Positions 14,876-22,155 of a stretch of DNA of 26,497 bases are shown piece by piece. The stretch comes from Clostridia bacterium (GTDB lineage Bacteria; Bacillota_A; Clostridia; Christensenellales; CAG-138). Every line of letters begins with the position of its first letter. Within the stretch, counting starts at the first letter, position 1. The DNA is taken from the NCBI GenBank assembly GCA_017553815.1, contig JAFZJT010000318.1, forward strand, positions 1-26,497. Reading direction: 5' to 3'. The notes beneath the pieces were generated by a model, which saw only the letters and a program-made list of their open reading frames with translations, made no database searches and was not told where the DNA came from. A program made the position numbers and the translations under genes.

Positions 14876-16162
14876 TCATTCCTCATCCGTCATTATCTTG
14901 AGTATCTCCCTATCGGTTTCGCGCATACCCTCAGAGCCGAGGCGGCCGACGTTTCTAATGGTATTTTCAACGCCCTTTGAAACGATGCCGTCGCCCGCGT
15001 AGAACTGGGAACCATTGAGATAGATGCTGTAGCCGAGTATGCCCGCGTTGACCGCCGCCGCTATCTTGCCCGCGCAGGAGGCCTTTGCGCCGTCGCAGAC
15101 GACGCCCGAGATTATCGCAAGCGAGTTTACGAGCGTATGGGCGATTATGTCGTAATCGCCGCCAAGAAGATACGCGATGCCCGCCGCCGCGCCGCAGCCC
15201 GCGCTTATCGCGCCGCAGAACGCGGAGAGCCTGCCTATCCAGGATTTTTGATGGATCGTAATGAGGTCGGAGAGGATGACCGCGCGAATCAGCTCCTCCT
15301 CGGTCTTATTGTATTCCTTAGCATACTCGATAACCGGGAGCGAGGCGGTCATGCCCTGATTGCCGCTGCCCGAAACGATGATAACGGGAAGCTCGCAGCC
15401 GCTCATGCGCGCGTCCGACCCCGCCGCGGGGGCGGCCATGGCTCTGATCTTAACGTCGTTTCCGAAGGTCGCGATAAGCGCCTTTCCGACGTTCGCACCG
15501 TAGTTATTCTTGAGTCCTTCCTCGGCTATCGCGGAGTTATAGGCTATCTGCCGCCTTATGGTTTCGCCGATATCGTCAAGGTCGACGGTGGATGCAAAAT
15601 CGATTATCTCCTTGATCGTCATCACGTCGCGCTCGGTAACGATTCCGTCCTCACCCTCGAAGGTGACGGCCTCGTTTTCATAAACGGTTTCGCCGTTTTT
15701 CTCTATGCGCACGATATTGGTGTGATAATCGCTGATTATTACGCGCGAATACTCACCACCCGCTCTTGCCGTGAGGTCGATATGGAAAATTTTATCGCCT
15801 TCGGAGGGGCGAACGCTCATCTTCGCCGTGTTAAGATAATCGCGAATGCGCGCCCTTCCCGCGTCGTCGACCTCGGCTATGACCTCGAGGATGCGCTCAA
15901 CGTCGCCCGCCGCGATGCCCGCCGCCGCCGCCGTTTGGATTCCCTTTAGGCCGCCCGTATTCGGCACGACCACGCTCTTGACGTTTTTTATAATGTTGCC
16001 GCTGACGACTATCTCAACGCTTTCGGGCAGTTTCCCGAGCACCGCGCGCGCCTTAGCCGCCGCGAAGGCGATGGCGATGGGCTCGGTGCATCCCGCGGCG
16101 GGAACAAGCTCCGATTTGAGAACCGAGATATACCTTGAATACCGACTGTCCGTTTTATTCAT
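14876..16162 (-). CDS. UPF0597 family iron-sulfur L-cysteine desulfidase/serine dehydratase-like protein (CyuA/YhaM type)
   Basis: A 428-residue full-length member of the UPF0597 family, which in characterised members degrades L-cysteine to pyruvate, ammonia and sulfide using a [4Fe-4S] cluster. Family signatures: PAAGCTEPIAIAFAAAKA (Cys25), VPNTGGLKG, MSGCELPVIIVSGSGNQGM, and CDGAKASCAGKI near the C terminus, supplying the conserved cysteines. The ATG at 16160-16162 is preceded by GGAGGAAAC, and a promoter lies at 16218-16246. The 3' end is duplicated at 12341-12667. Substrate (Cys versus Ser) follows the family and is not proven by sequence. Confidence 0.92.
   Translation of the reverse strand: MNKTDSRYSRYISVLKSELVPAAGCTEPIAIAFAAAKARAVLGKLPESVEIVVSGNIIKNVKSVVVPNTGGLKGIQTAAAAGIAAGDVERILEVIAEVDDAGRARIRDYLNTAKMSVRPSEGDKIFHIDLTARAGGEYSRVIISDYHTNIVRIEKNGETVYENEAVTFEGEDGIVTERDVMTIKEIIDFASTVDLDDIGETIRRQIAYNSAIAEEGLKNNYGANVGKALIATFGNDVKIRAMAAPAAGSDARMSGCELPVIIVSGSGNQGMTASLPVIEYAKEYNKTEEELIRAVILSDLITIHQKSWIGRLSAFCGAISAGCGAAAGIAYLLGGDYDIIAHTLVNSLAIISGVVCDGAKASCAGKIAAAVNAGILGYSIYLNGSQFYAGDGIVSKGVENTIRNVGRLGSEGMRETDREILKIMTDEE
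14883..15192 (-). repeat. Direct repeat copy B (310 bp) inside the intact desulfidase gene
   Basis: Counterpart of 12348-12657. It includes the last ~100 codons of the intact gene. The mismatches fall almost wholly at silent sites, since the encoded residues are identical except for the last one. Confidence 0.92.
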
Positions 16163-16217
16163 AGTTTCCTCCGTAAATGCCGCTTTATGGCAGGGTGGGT
16201 CGAATCACAATACCGTA

Positions 16218-16246
16218 ATTATATCAGAAACGCGGCGCATCTTCAA
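16218..16246 (-). promoter_or_regulatory. Sigma-70-type promoter of the desulfidase gene
   Basis: On the minus strand TTGAAG (16241-16246), 17-base spacer ending in TGA, then TATAAT (16218-16223), about 56 bases before the start codon. It is divergent from the phage-cassette promoter. Confidence 0.75.
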
Positions 16247-16343
16247 GCAAAAACCGCTCTGTTTTCTCAAAAACACGCCCATGCGATGATTGCTGATGCC
16301 CAATAAAAGCGCGCGTTAATTTCTCTTTTTATTAGAATTAGCA

Positions 16344-16372
16344 TTGAATAATTCTCCAAAATATGGTATAAT
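16344..16372 (+). promoter_or_regulatory. Sigma-70-type promoter of the fibre-endolysin-holin cassette
   Basis: TTGAAT (16344-16349), 17-base spacer ending in TGG, TATAAT (16367-16372). It is the only strong plus-strand promoter before the fibre gene and leaves a leader of about 180 bases. Confidence 0.75.
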
Positions 16373-16374
16373 GA

Positions 16375-16559
16375 TAGTAGAGGCTTCTACCCTTCCGCAC
16401 GGCAAAAAACAAATTCCGAAGCATATCCACGGCAAACAAAGCCTTTTTTCAGCCGAGCCGTCGGGATCAGAACGGCGCACCCCATAAGCTTTTCGTGCGG
16501 AGCCGTGAGCTCGGCCGCAATTCAATGTATTCCAACTCAAAAAAGAATACGGAGGCAAA
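16375..16559 (+). promoter_or_regulatory. Long structured 5' leader of the phage-derived cassette
   Basis: The non-coding stretch between promoter and fibre ATG holds several potential hairpins: GTAGA/TCTAC at the predicted 5' end, then GCCGT...ACGGC, CGCAC...GTGCG and GCCG...CGGC before the GGAGG ribosome binding site. No U-tract terminator is evident. Strings resembling a c-di-GMP riboswitch core are present but the required helices are not clear. A regulatory RNA is possible but unproven. Confidence 0.4.
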
Positions 16560-19226
16560 ATGGACAACAGCAAACTTACGGTAACCGTTCGCAACAAGGT
16601 GCCCGAGATACGCTACGGCGACTACCTTGTTTCGGACAATAAACAGCTCAAGATAGTTTTCGATTTGGACAGCGAGTGGGACGCATACCCGCACAAGACC
16701 GCTCGCTTCGATTTTGACGGCTGGCAGTTCGATATCGCCTTCACGGGCGACTCGGTGACGCTGCCGCTCCTGCCCGCATACACGGGCGAGCTCAAGGCGG
16801 GGCTCTACGCGGGCGATCTTGCAACCACGACTGCGGTCAGCATCCCCGTTCGCAACTCCATTCTCGCATCGGGCGGCGCTGTATCGCTTGAGGACGCCGC
16901 CGAGATGGCAAGGGTATCCGCAGAAGCGGATCGAGTGGACGCCGAGAACGCCCGCGCCGCAGCAGAGCTCCTTAGGCAGCAGGCGGAGTTCAGCCGTCAA
17001 TTCAACGAAAACCTGCGTATCGAAGCCGAAACCGCAAGAGCATCTGCGGAGCGGGCAAGAAGCGAAAATGAAGCGGACAGGCACTCCGCCGAAAGCGTAA
17101 GAGCGGCAGCGGAAAGCGCGCGTGCAGGTGCGGAAGGCGCAAGAGCCGCCGCGGAGATCGAGCGAGGGCATAACGAAAACGCGAGGGAGCTTGCCGAATA
17201 CAGGCGCTCGCTCGCCGAACAGGCGAGGCAGAGCGCAGAGGTGGCTCGCGCAGGTGCGGAGAGCGCACGCGCTTCTGCGGAGACGGCAAGAGCTACCGCA
17301 GAGGTTCAGCGAAGCGGCGCGGAGCGGACAAGGGCATCCTCTGAGACCGAGCGCGTCTACAGCGAAAGCCAGCGCGCCGCCGCCGAGAACCTTCGCGCTT
17401 CCGCAGAAAACGCCCGCGCTTCTGCCGAGAACACGCGCACTTCTCAGGAAAGCGCACGCGCTTGTGCCGAGCTTACAAGGGAGCAGAACGAGGCGCGGCG
17501 CATACAAAACGAGCTTGCGCGAGAGCAGCGCATAGCGGCAGTGATCGCCGAATTCAGCGATTATATGGACGATAACGATGTTTTCAACGTGCTCGCTCTG
17601 ATCCGCGAATACGGCATGAGGGCTGCGTTTCGGATGTTTTGCAATGCGAATGCGCCCATAGCCGGGCTCGATACGGCGGTCCGTCGCTTCTTCTCGTCGT
17701 CTGGCGTTTGCACTTCCGAGACCTACACCTCGATTTTCTATACTTACAGCACCTCCCCCTCCCCCGTCGGCACGAAGAAGGACGATAATGCAAACCTTGT
17801 CTGCGTTCCTTCGACGAACTCGACGGCCGGACGGGACGATTACGCCAACCTTCCGCTGTTTGCGTGCTTTGACTGCAACTACACCATAGACGCCACTACG
17901 CTTGAACCCGTTATCCATGCGATCAAGGGCGTTTACGGCGATTATTCATCCGCGCCCGCAAACAGCTTCGTGGGCGTTTTACAGATGACGGGCTGGGTGC
18001 GGCGCACAGCGGACGATACGTCAAAGACCGTGGAGTACGCCGCATACAAAAAGGGAAGCGGCTTCAAGCCTCTGCCCGAAGCGGTGCGCGCACTCGATAA
18101 CAGCGTTCGCCCCTACGTTATTCACGCCAAATACGCGGCGGGATGCGATTCACTTGGTATGCTTTCGAGCGTTTCTGGAGTTATGCCCGCTTCTGGAAGA
18201 CCCGCAAGCGCCGGGGGCAGCGGAATCAACCATGATGCGCAGATAGCGCTATGGCGCATCAGGGGCGATCAGTACGCCGGCTCGAGCATCTGCGATCAGG
18301 CATTTGTTCAAACGATGCTTGAGATCAAGTATGCAAACCTCGGCTCGGTTAACATAATGAAGGGCTGCCGCAATTACAACTATTCATTCACAGCCGCGGT
18401 TTCCGAAACAGGCGTTAAGCGCATTCTTCTTACCGCCGAGCAGACCTCAGAGCTTGTGGTGGGTTCGAGCATTTCCCTCGGCACATCAAGCGATTGCGCC
18501 GAGAACGCCTGTTACAGCATTTGCCCCATTTCGAGGATAGTCTCGATCACGCAGACCGTCGTGAACGGCAGCTCATACATGGCCGTGAACATAGATTCCG
18601 ATACAAGCTTCGACACGTTCGCCGGCAGCACGCAGCTTACCACTCACCCCTGGTTCACAGGCTCCACGGATCGCGTAAAAGGCAATGACGGAAGCCCGTT
18701 TGACAATCTGAGCGGCAAGGAACCCTGCATGATACAGGGAATAGAACTCATGCTCGGGCTTGCGGAAGCCGCTGCGGATATTGTGACCGCAGCGCTCGTT
18801 TCCGGCTATCACAGAACGAGTGTTACAAGGACGGCCGGGAATATCCGCAGCAAGAACAACAGCGTTGATCAGGAGCTTCTCGGAAACATCTATAAAGGCA
18901 ACTGCAACGCAGGCAATCAGTTTATCAAGGAGCTGAACAGCGCGGATAACGATCCCGAAACTTATATGCTTGCACAGTCGTTCGGCGCTTCGAGTTCAAC
19001 CGGCTACTGCGCCGCAAACTATGTTCCAAAGGGCAGCACCACCACGCCGACATATACCAGAGCTTGGAATATGTACGGAAACTACACGAGCGAAACCAAC
19101 GCAGGCTTTGCCTATTGCGATGTAACGAGCCTGACCGACACCCCGACTGCAAGGCTCGGCTGCCGAGCCTGCGGCACAGCGGGCAGCCGCGGCACATATA
19201 CCGAGAGCACAGGAACGCTCGGATAA
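16560..19226 (+). CDS. Phage tail-fibre/receptor-binding-like protein with long coiled coil
   Basis: An 888-residue protein with no signal peptide. Residues 1-100 resemble the N-terminal attachment domain of clostridial phage baseplate/fibre proteins (KLTVTVRNKVPEIRYGDY, FDLDSEWDAYPHKTARF, LKAGLYAGDL). Residues about 115-322 are a continuous Ala/Glu/Arg heptad repeat of the xAExARA type, as in trimeric phage stalks. Residues about 350-888 form a Cys-rich C-terminal part with IHAIKGVYGDYS, SGKEPCMIQGIELMLG, and an end (RAWNMYGNYTSETNAGFAYCD, RLGCRACG) that looks like a C-type-lectin-fold receptor-binding domain. ATG at 16560 follows GGAGG. It heads a five-gene unit with endolysin and holin. 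No baseplate or other tail genes accompany it. Binding target unknown. Confidence 0.82.
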   Translation: MDNSKLTVTVRNKVPEIRYGDYLVSDNKQLKIVFDLDSEWDAYPHKTARFDFDGWQFDIAFTGDSVTLPLLPAYTGELKAGLYAGDLATTTAVSIPVRNSILASGGAVSLEDAAEMARVSAEADRVDAENARAAAELLRQQAEFSRQFNENLRIEAETARASAERARSENEADRHSAESVRAAAESARAGAEGARAAAEIERGHNENARELAEYRRSLAEQARQSAEVARAGAESARASAETARATAEVQRSGAERTRASSETERVYSESQRAAAENLRASAENARASAENTRTSQESARACAELTREQNEARRIQNELAREQRIAAVIAEFSDYMDDNDVFNVLALIREYGMRAAFRMFCNANAPIAGLDTAVRRFFSSSGVCTSETYTSIFYTYSTSPSPVGTKKDDNANLVCVPSTNSTAGRDDYANLPLFACFDCNYTIDATTLEPVIHAIKGVYGDYSSAPANSFVGVLQMTGWVRRTADDTSKTVEYAAYKKGSGFKPLPEAVRALDNSVRPYVIHAKYAAGCDSLGMLSSVSGVMPASGRPASAGGSGINHDAQIALWRIRGDQYAGSSICDQAFVQTMLEIKYANLGSVNIMKGCRNYNYSFTAAVSETGVKRILLTAEQTSELVVGSSISLGTSSDCAENACYSICPISRIVSITQTVVNGSSYMAVNIDSDTSFDTFAGSTQLTTHPWFTGSTDRVKGNDGSPFDNLSGKEPCMIQGIELMLGLAEAAADIVTAALVSGYHRTSVTRTAGNIRSKNNSVDQELLGNIYKGNCNAGNQFIKELNSADNDPETYMLAQSFGASSSTGYCAANYVPKGSTTTPTYTRAWNMYGNYTSETNAGFAYCDVTSLTDTPTARLGCRACGTAGSRGTYTESTGTLG
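16905..17530 (+). repeat. Imperfect 21-bp tandem repeats encoding the fibre coiled coil
   Basis: About 30 degenerate units of GCxGAxxxxGCxxGxGCx type encode the heptad xAExARA. Codon use varies from unit to unit. Strong purine/GC periodicity also leaves a long meaningless open frame on the opposite strand. Confidence 0.75.
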
Positions 19227-19235
19227 GGAGGCACA

Positions 19236-19616
19236 ATGATAAATCACGCAGTATTCAATGAAAAACCCGAGGCCATAGCCTATATGCCTCTTGCGGACGG
19301 CAAGGCCGATATCTGGCTGAGGAAGAACATCCACGAGTACGCGCTCGAAGAGGGCGAGGACGGCGATACCGTTATCGTTACGAAGTGGTCGGCCGACGAA
19401 GCGTATATGCGCGAAAAAACCACGCGTTCCGCGATCGAAGCGGATTTCGATGGCGCATTCAGCCGTGCCTCGGTCTGGCAACAGGGCAACGATGTGCAAA
19501 ACCCATTGAGCGTGGACGAGCGCATCGCGCTTCTTGAAAAGGAGAACGCGGAGCTGTTTCGCCAGCTCACCGAAACCCAGCTTGCGCTCTGCGAGCTTTA
19601 CGAAACCATGATCTGA
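19236..19616 (+). CDS. Small phage protein downstream of fibre, C-terminal coiled coil
   Basis: A 126-residue protein starting MINHAVFNEKPEAIAYMPLADGKADIWLRKNIHEY, with AAGGAG six bases upstream of the ATG and only ten bases after the fibre stop. Residues about 94-122 form a leucine-rich heptad helix (ERIALLEKENAELFRQLTE). Proteins of this size and layout, with an acidic N half and a C-terminal coil, are common between tail fibre and lysis genes of clostridial siphophages, where they are annotated as hypothetical tail or assembly proteins. A fibre chaperone or accessory role is likely from position but not shown. Confidence 0.72.
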   Translation: MINHAVFNEKPEAIAYMPLADGKADIWLRKNIHEYALEEGEDGDTVIVTKWSADEAYMREKTTRSAIEADFDGAFSRASVWQQGNDVQNPLSVDERIALLEKENAELFRQLTETQLALCELYETMI

Positions 19617-19632
19617 CGGAAGGAGCGAGAAT

Positions 19633-19758
19633 ATGGCTGTTATCTATGCAGAGCTGATAATCAAGGGCTTCAAGGAGCTTGAGGACGTTCCCGAAAGGCT
19701 GAGAAGCAGGGTCGCCGAGCTTATTCTTGAAATGAACGGAGATGAAGAAAATGTATAA
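19633..19758 (+). CDS. CD1375/XkdX-like small phage protein
   Basis: A 41-residue ORF (MAVIYAELIIKGFKELEDVP...) with AAGGAG upstream. The [LI]YAxLIxKGxKxxxDVPExLRxxV pattern is that of the short phage proteins (CD1375 family, XkdX-like) found just before holin/endolysin genes in Firmicutes phages; their function is unknown. It overlaps the start region of the endolysin gene. Its presence shows that the cassette kept the native phage gene order. Confidence 0.78.
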   Translation: MAVIYAELIIKGFKELEDVPERLRSRVAELILEMNGDEENV

Positions 19759-20512
19759 CGCAGTTGATTTTATACGCCGTGCGCTTACTCACGCTAAGCG
19801 CGAAAGCATCCCCCAAGGCGCGCTGCTTCCTGTGAAGATTGAGGAATGCGGCACGGAAAAATGGGAATACCTCTATGGAAGCGTTCGCGTTAAGACCAAT
19901 AGTGACACGATCGAGCGCTATTTTATCGAGCATTATGCAAAGAGCATGACCCGCGAGAAGTATGATTCCTATACCAAGAATTGGAAGCGCGACGGTTATG
20001 CGACCGACTGTCAGGGGCTACTCGACGCCTACATGACCTACGACCTCGGTGAAAAGACCGACATAAACGCCGATATGAACTACAAGTATTGGTGCGAAGG
20101 TAAGGGCGAATTGAGCTCGCTCAACCGTCCGTTCGTGCTTGGAGAGGCGGTTTTCATGCGCTCCGATTCGACCGACAGGATGCACCACGTTGGCTGGGTC
20201 TGCGGCTTCATGCCGGACGGCGAACCGCTCGTCGTGGAGGCGCGGGGCATCGCCTACGGTGTGGTCGTAACGAGGTTCAATTCCCGTGCATGGACGCATC
20301 GCGGGCTTATGAAGGCCAAGTTCGATTACGAGAATGCACCCGATTTCGCCGATTTGAGCGAGAAAAACGCCGAAAGCGGTGAAAACGGCTCGGAGCCCGT
20401 CGCTCCCAAGGAAGGCTTTGCGGAGGTCTGCGCCGTGATAGGCGACTTCATCCTCGAAAGCGGCAGGTACTCGCTTGCGATCGTCAAAAGCGACAGGAAG
20501 GAGCCCGTATGA
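19751..20512 (+). CDS. NlpC/P60-family phage endolysin (peptidoglycan endopeptidase)
   Basis: A 253-residue predicted cysteine endopeptidase cutting peptide stems of peptidoglycan. The catalytic core follows the NlpC/P60 layout: ATDCQGL with nucleophile Cys87, MHHVGWVCGF supplying the histidine (145-146), then VVEARGIAYGVVVTRF and RAWTHRG, typical of phage endolysins. The C-terminal ~70 residues are acidic with a low-complexity linker and no recognised wall-binding domain. No signal peptide, so export depends on the downstream holin. The ATG at 19751 is preferred over that at 19742 because GGAG at 19738-19741 is nine bases from the former and directly abuts the latter. It overlaps its neighbours on both sides. 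Confidence 0.88.
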   Translation: MYNAVDFIRRALTHAKRESIPQGALLPVKIEECGTEKWEYLYGSVRVKTNSDTIERYFIEHYAKSMTREKYDSYTKNWKRDGYATDCQGLLDAYMTYDLGEKTDINADMNYKYWCEGKGELSSLNRPFVLGEAVFMRSDSTDRMHHVGWVCGFMPDGEPLVVEARGIAYGVVVTRFNSRAWTHRGLMKAKFDYENAPDFADLSEKNAESGENGSEPVAPKEGFAEVCAVIGDFILESGRYSLAIVKSDRKEPV

Positions 20513-20709
20513 ACAAGATCCTGACCAAGGAATGGCTGCGTGCGGCGCTCATTCGCGCGCTGCGCACGATGGCGCAATCCGCGCTGGCGATCATCGGCAC
20601 GGCGTCGGCGCTCGGCGAGGTCGATCTCACCGCGGCACTCGCGGCGGCGCTTCTGAGCGGGCTGCTGTCCATGCTGACCAGCTTTGCGGGGCTGCCGGAG
20701 TGCAAATAA
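20509..20709 (+). CDS. Phage holin, r1t-like
   Basis: A 66-residue membrane protein starting at ATG 20509, overlapping the endolysin stop (ATGA). The sequence WLRAALIRALRTMAQSALAIIGTASALGEVDL then a second hydrophobic helix ending LTSFAGLPE is the standard pattern of r1t-type holins: two transmembrane helices with a short loop, opening the membrane at a set time to release endolysin. The length suits the family. It is the last gene before the terminator at 20741-20772. Confidence 0.9.
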   Translation: MNKILTKEWLRAALIRALRTMAQSALAIIGTASALGEVDLTAALAAALLSGLLSMLTSFAGLPECK

Positions 20710-20740
20710 CCGAAAAGACGGCTTCATAATCGAAGTGATC

Positions 20741-20772
20741 GAGGGAAACGCGCCGCGTTTCCCTCTTTATTT
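20741..20772 (+). terminator. Strong terminator of the phage-derived cassette
   Basis: GAGGGAAACGC (20741-20751) and GCGTTTCCCTC (20755-20765) form a perfect 11-bp stem with a 3-base loop, followed by TTTATTT. It insulates the cassette from the sigma-factor operon. Confidence 0.88.
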
Positions 20773-20806
20773 ATGCCCGTTTTTAGCCCGTTTTTCTGCT
20801 CGATTT

Positions 20807-20834
20807 TTGCCTTGAAGCAAGGTTATGGTATAAT
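20807..20834 (+). promoter_or_regulatory. Promoter of the sigma factor-ABC operon
   Basis: TTGCCT (20807-20812), 16-base spacer ending in TGG, TATAAT (20829-20834), 80 bases upstream of the sigma-factor ATG. It looks like a housekeeping (SigA) promoter with an extended -10; no ECF-type AAC box is obvious. Confidence 0.65.
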
Positions 20835-20914
20835 TTTTGAAAAAGCGAACTCTTTTAAAACTATTCTTATTTCGGTTCCGTATATACCTATGCGGCCAAG
20901 GGGAGGTGAAGCGC

Positions 20915-21466
20915 ATGCACACGGACGCGCAGTTGACGCGCAGGATAAAGCTCGGCAGCCGAAGGGCGGCGGACGAGCTTTTCGACCGCTATTACCGCGA
21001 GATATACACCTATATCTATCGGCAATGCGGCGAGTGCGAGCTTGCTATGGACCTGACGCAGGAGACCTTCACTTCGGTCTTTCGCGGGATACGCGGCTAC
21101 GACGATAAAAAGGCGGGCTTTCGCACCTGGCTCTACCGCATCGCATCGAACAAGGTGACGGATTACTATCGAAGCAGGGCTTATCGTGCGAGGCTCTGCG
21201 AGAAGCCGCTTGAAGCGCTTTTATACGAGCCGCAGGACTGCTCCGACAGTGATATTACAGAGCGGCTCGAAGTGCGCGAGGATATCCAAAGGATAATGCG
21301 CATCGTTTCGGAATATGAGCTTTCGTGTGTGCGCATCTTTCAGAAAAAGAGCTTTGAGGAGCTGACCTTTTCCGAGATAGCATCGGAGCTCGGTTTGAGC
21401 GAAAACACGGTCAAAACGCGGTATTACGCAATGATAAAAAAGATAAGAAAGGAGCTTACGGAATGA
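20915..21466 (+). CDS. ECF-type RNA polymerase sigma factor
   Basis: A 183-residue sigma-70 family protein with only regions 2 and 4. Region 2 is AADELFDRYYREIYTYIYRQ, then LTQETFTSVFRGI and FRTWLYRIASNKVTDYYRS (-10 recognition and core binding). Region 4 is LTFSEIASELGLSENTVKTRYYAMIKKIRKEL (helix-turn-helix for -35). The ATG at 20915 follows a strong GGGGAGGTGA; the frame is open 26 codons further up but lacks family sequence. It overlaps the next gene at ATGA. No classical anti-sigma factor (zinc-finger type) is adjacent, so the following six-TM protein or the ABC transporter may control it. Target genes unknown. Confidence 0.9.
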   Translation: MHTDAQLTRRIKLGSRRAADELFDRYYREIYTYIYRQCGECELAMDLTQETFTSVFRGIRGYDDKKAGFRTWLYRIASNKVTDYYRSRAYRARLCEKPLEALLYEPQDCSDSDITERLEVREDIQRIMRIVSEYELSCVRIFQKKSFEELTFSEIASELGLSENTVKTRYYAMIKKIRKELTE

Positions 21467-22155
21467 ATATCGAGTACCCAACCGAGGCCGAGATAGCCCT
21501 TCAAAAAAAGCGCGTTATCGAAGGTGCGTTCAAAAAAACGGTGGAGCGCCCGCCGCTTAGGGTAGTCTTCCACAACTCCGCGCCGACTGTCGCAATAAGC
21601 CTGCTCGTTTACTTATTTTTGGTCGCAATATGCTCGTTATCCGGCTTCGAGCGCGTGCGGGGCGGTTTTTTGGCGCTCGCGGTGTTCCCGCTGACCTATT
21701 TCGCGTTCTTCTTTATTTCGCTTCTCTCGGAGGAGCAGAGCGAGCTTATCGAGCTGAAAAGGTCGATGAAGTATTCCTACGGCTATCTCGTTGGCCTTAG
21801 GATGTTTTACGCGAGCCTTGCCGCCGTACCCGCAAACCTTGCTGTGCTCGTTCTTTTCTTCGGAATGCTCGATGGGCTTTGGAGCATCGGCGCGGCGGGC
21901 GTAACGGCTTCGCTGCTGCTCGCTCTTATGAGCCTTGTTAGCTACGAAAAAACCCGCTCGCTCATACCATCGGCGGTGATGACCGCTGTTTGGACGCTCG
22001 GCTGCGTGGTGCTTATGAAACACGGCGCGCCTCTATATGAGCTTCTTATCAACGCGGTGCCGCTCGCGGTGCATATCATCGCCGCGTCCGCAAGTCTTTC
22101 GGCATTTATCGCATACATTGGAAAGGTGGAAAAACAGAATGCTTACGGTTTCTGA
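21463..22155 (+). CDS. Six-TM membrane protein in sigma factor-ABC operon, function unknown
   Basis: 230 residues: a ~40-residue cytoplasmic N terminus (MNIEYPTEAEIALQKKRVIE) and about six transmembrane helices (roughly 42-60, 67-88, 113-133, 139-155, 165-182, 190-212). The start overlaps the sigma-factor stop (ATGA) and the end overlaps the ABC ATPase start by 17 bases, so all are co-translated. Position directly after an ECF sigma gene is where anti-sigma factors sit, and the N-terminal segment could bind the sigma factor, but no anti-sigma fold is recognisable. It may equally be a transporter subunit. Confidence 0.75.
   Translation: MNIEYPTEAEIALQKKRVIEGAFKKTVERPPLRVVFHNSAPTVAISLLVYLFLVAICSLSGFERVRGGFLALAVFPLTYFAFFFISLLSEEQSELIELKRSMKYSYGYLVGLRMFYASLAAVPANLAVLVLFFGMLDGLWSIGAAGVTASLLLALMSLVSYEKTRSLIPSAVMTAVWTLGCVVLMKHGAPLYELLINAVPLAVHIIAASASLSAFIAYIGKVEKQNAYGF

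Noticed and set aside
16393..16480. Strings in the fibre leader resembling a GEMM-I (c-di-GMP) riboswitch core, such as GCACGGCAAA and CAAAGCC.
   Set aside because: The paired helix expected between these strings and the tetraloop/receptor pairing are not visible, so word similarity alone is not enough.
16467..17918. A 483-codon open frame on the minus strand, rich in Arg, Cys, Leu and Ala.
   Set aside because: It is produced by the periodic heptad codons of the fibre coiled coil on the opposite strand; no ribosome binding site or family resemblance.
20274..20290. GGTTCAATTCC resembling a tRNA T-arm.
   Set aside because: It lies inside a conserved part of the endolysin coding sequence (VVTRFNSR), and no acceptor, D or anticodon arms are present upstream.
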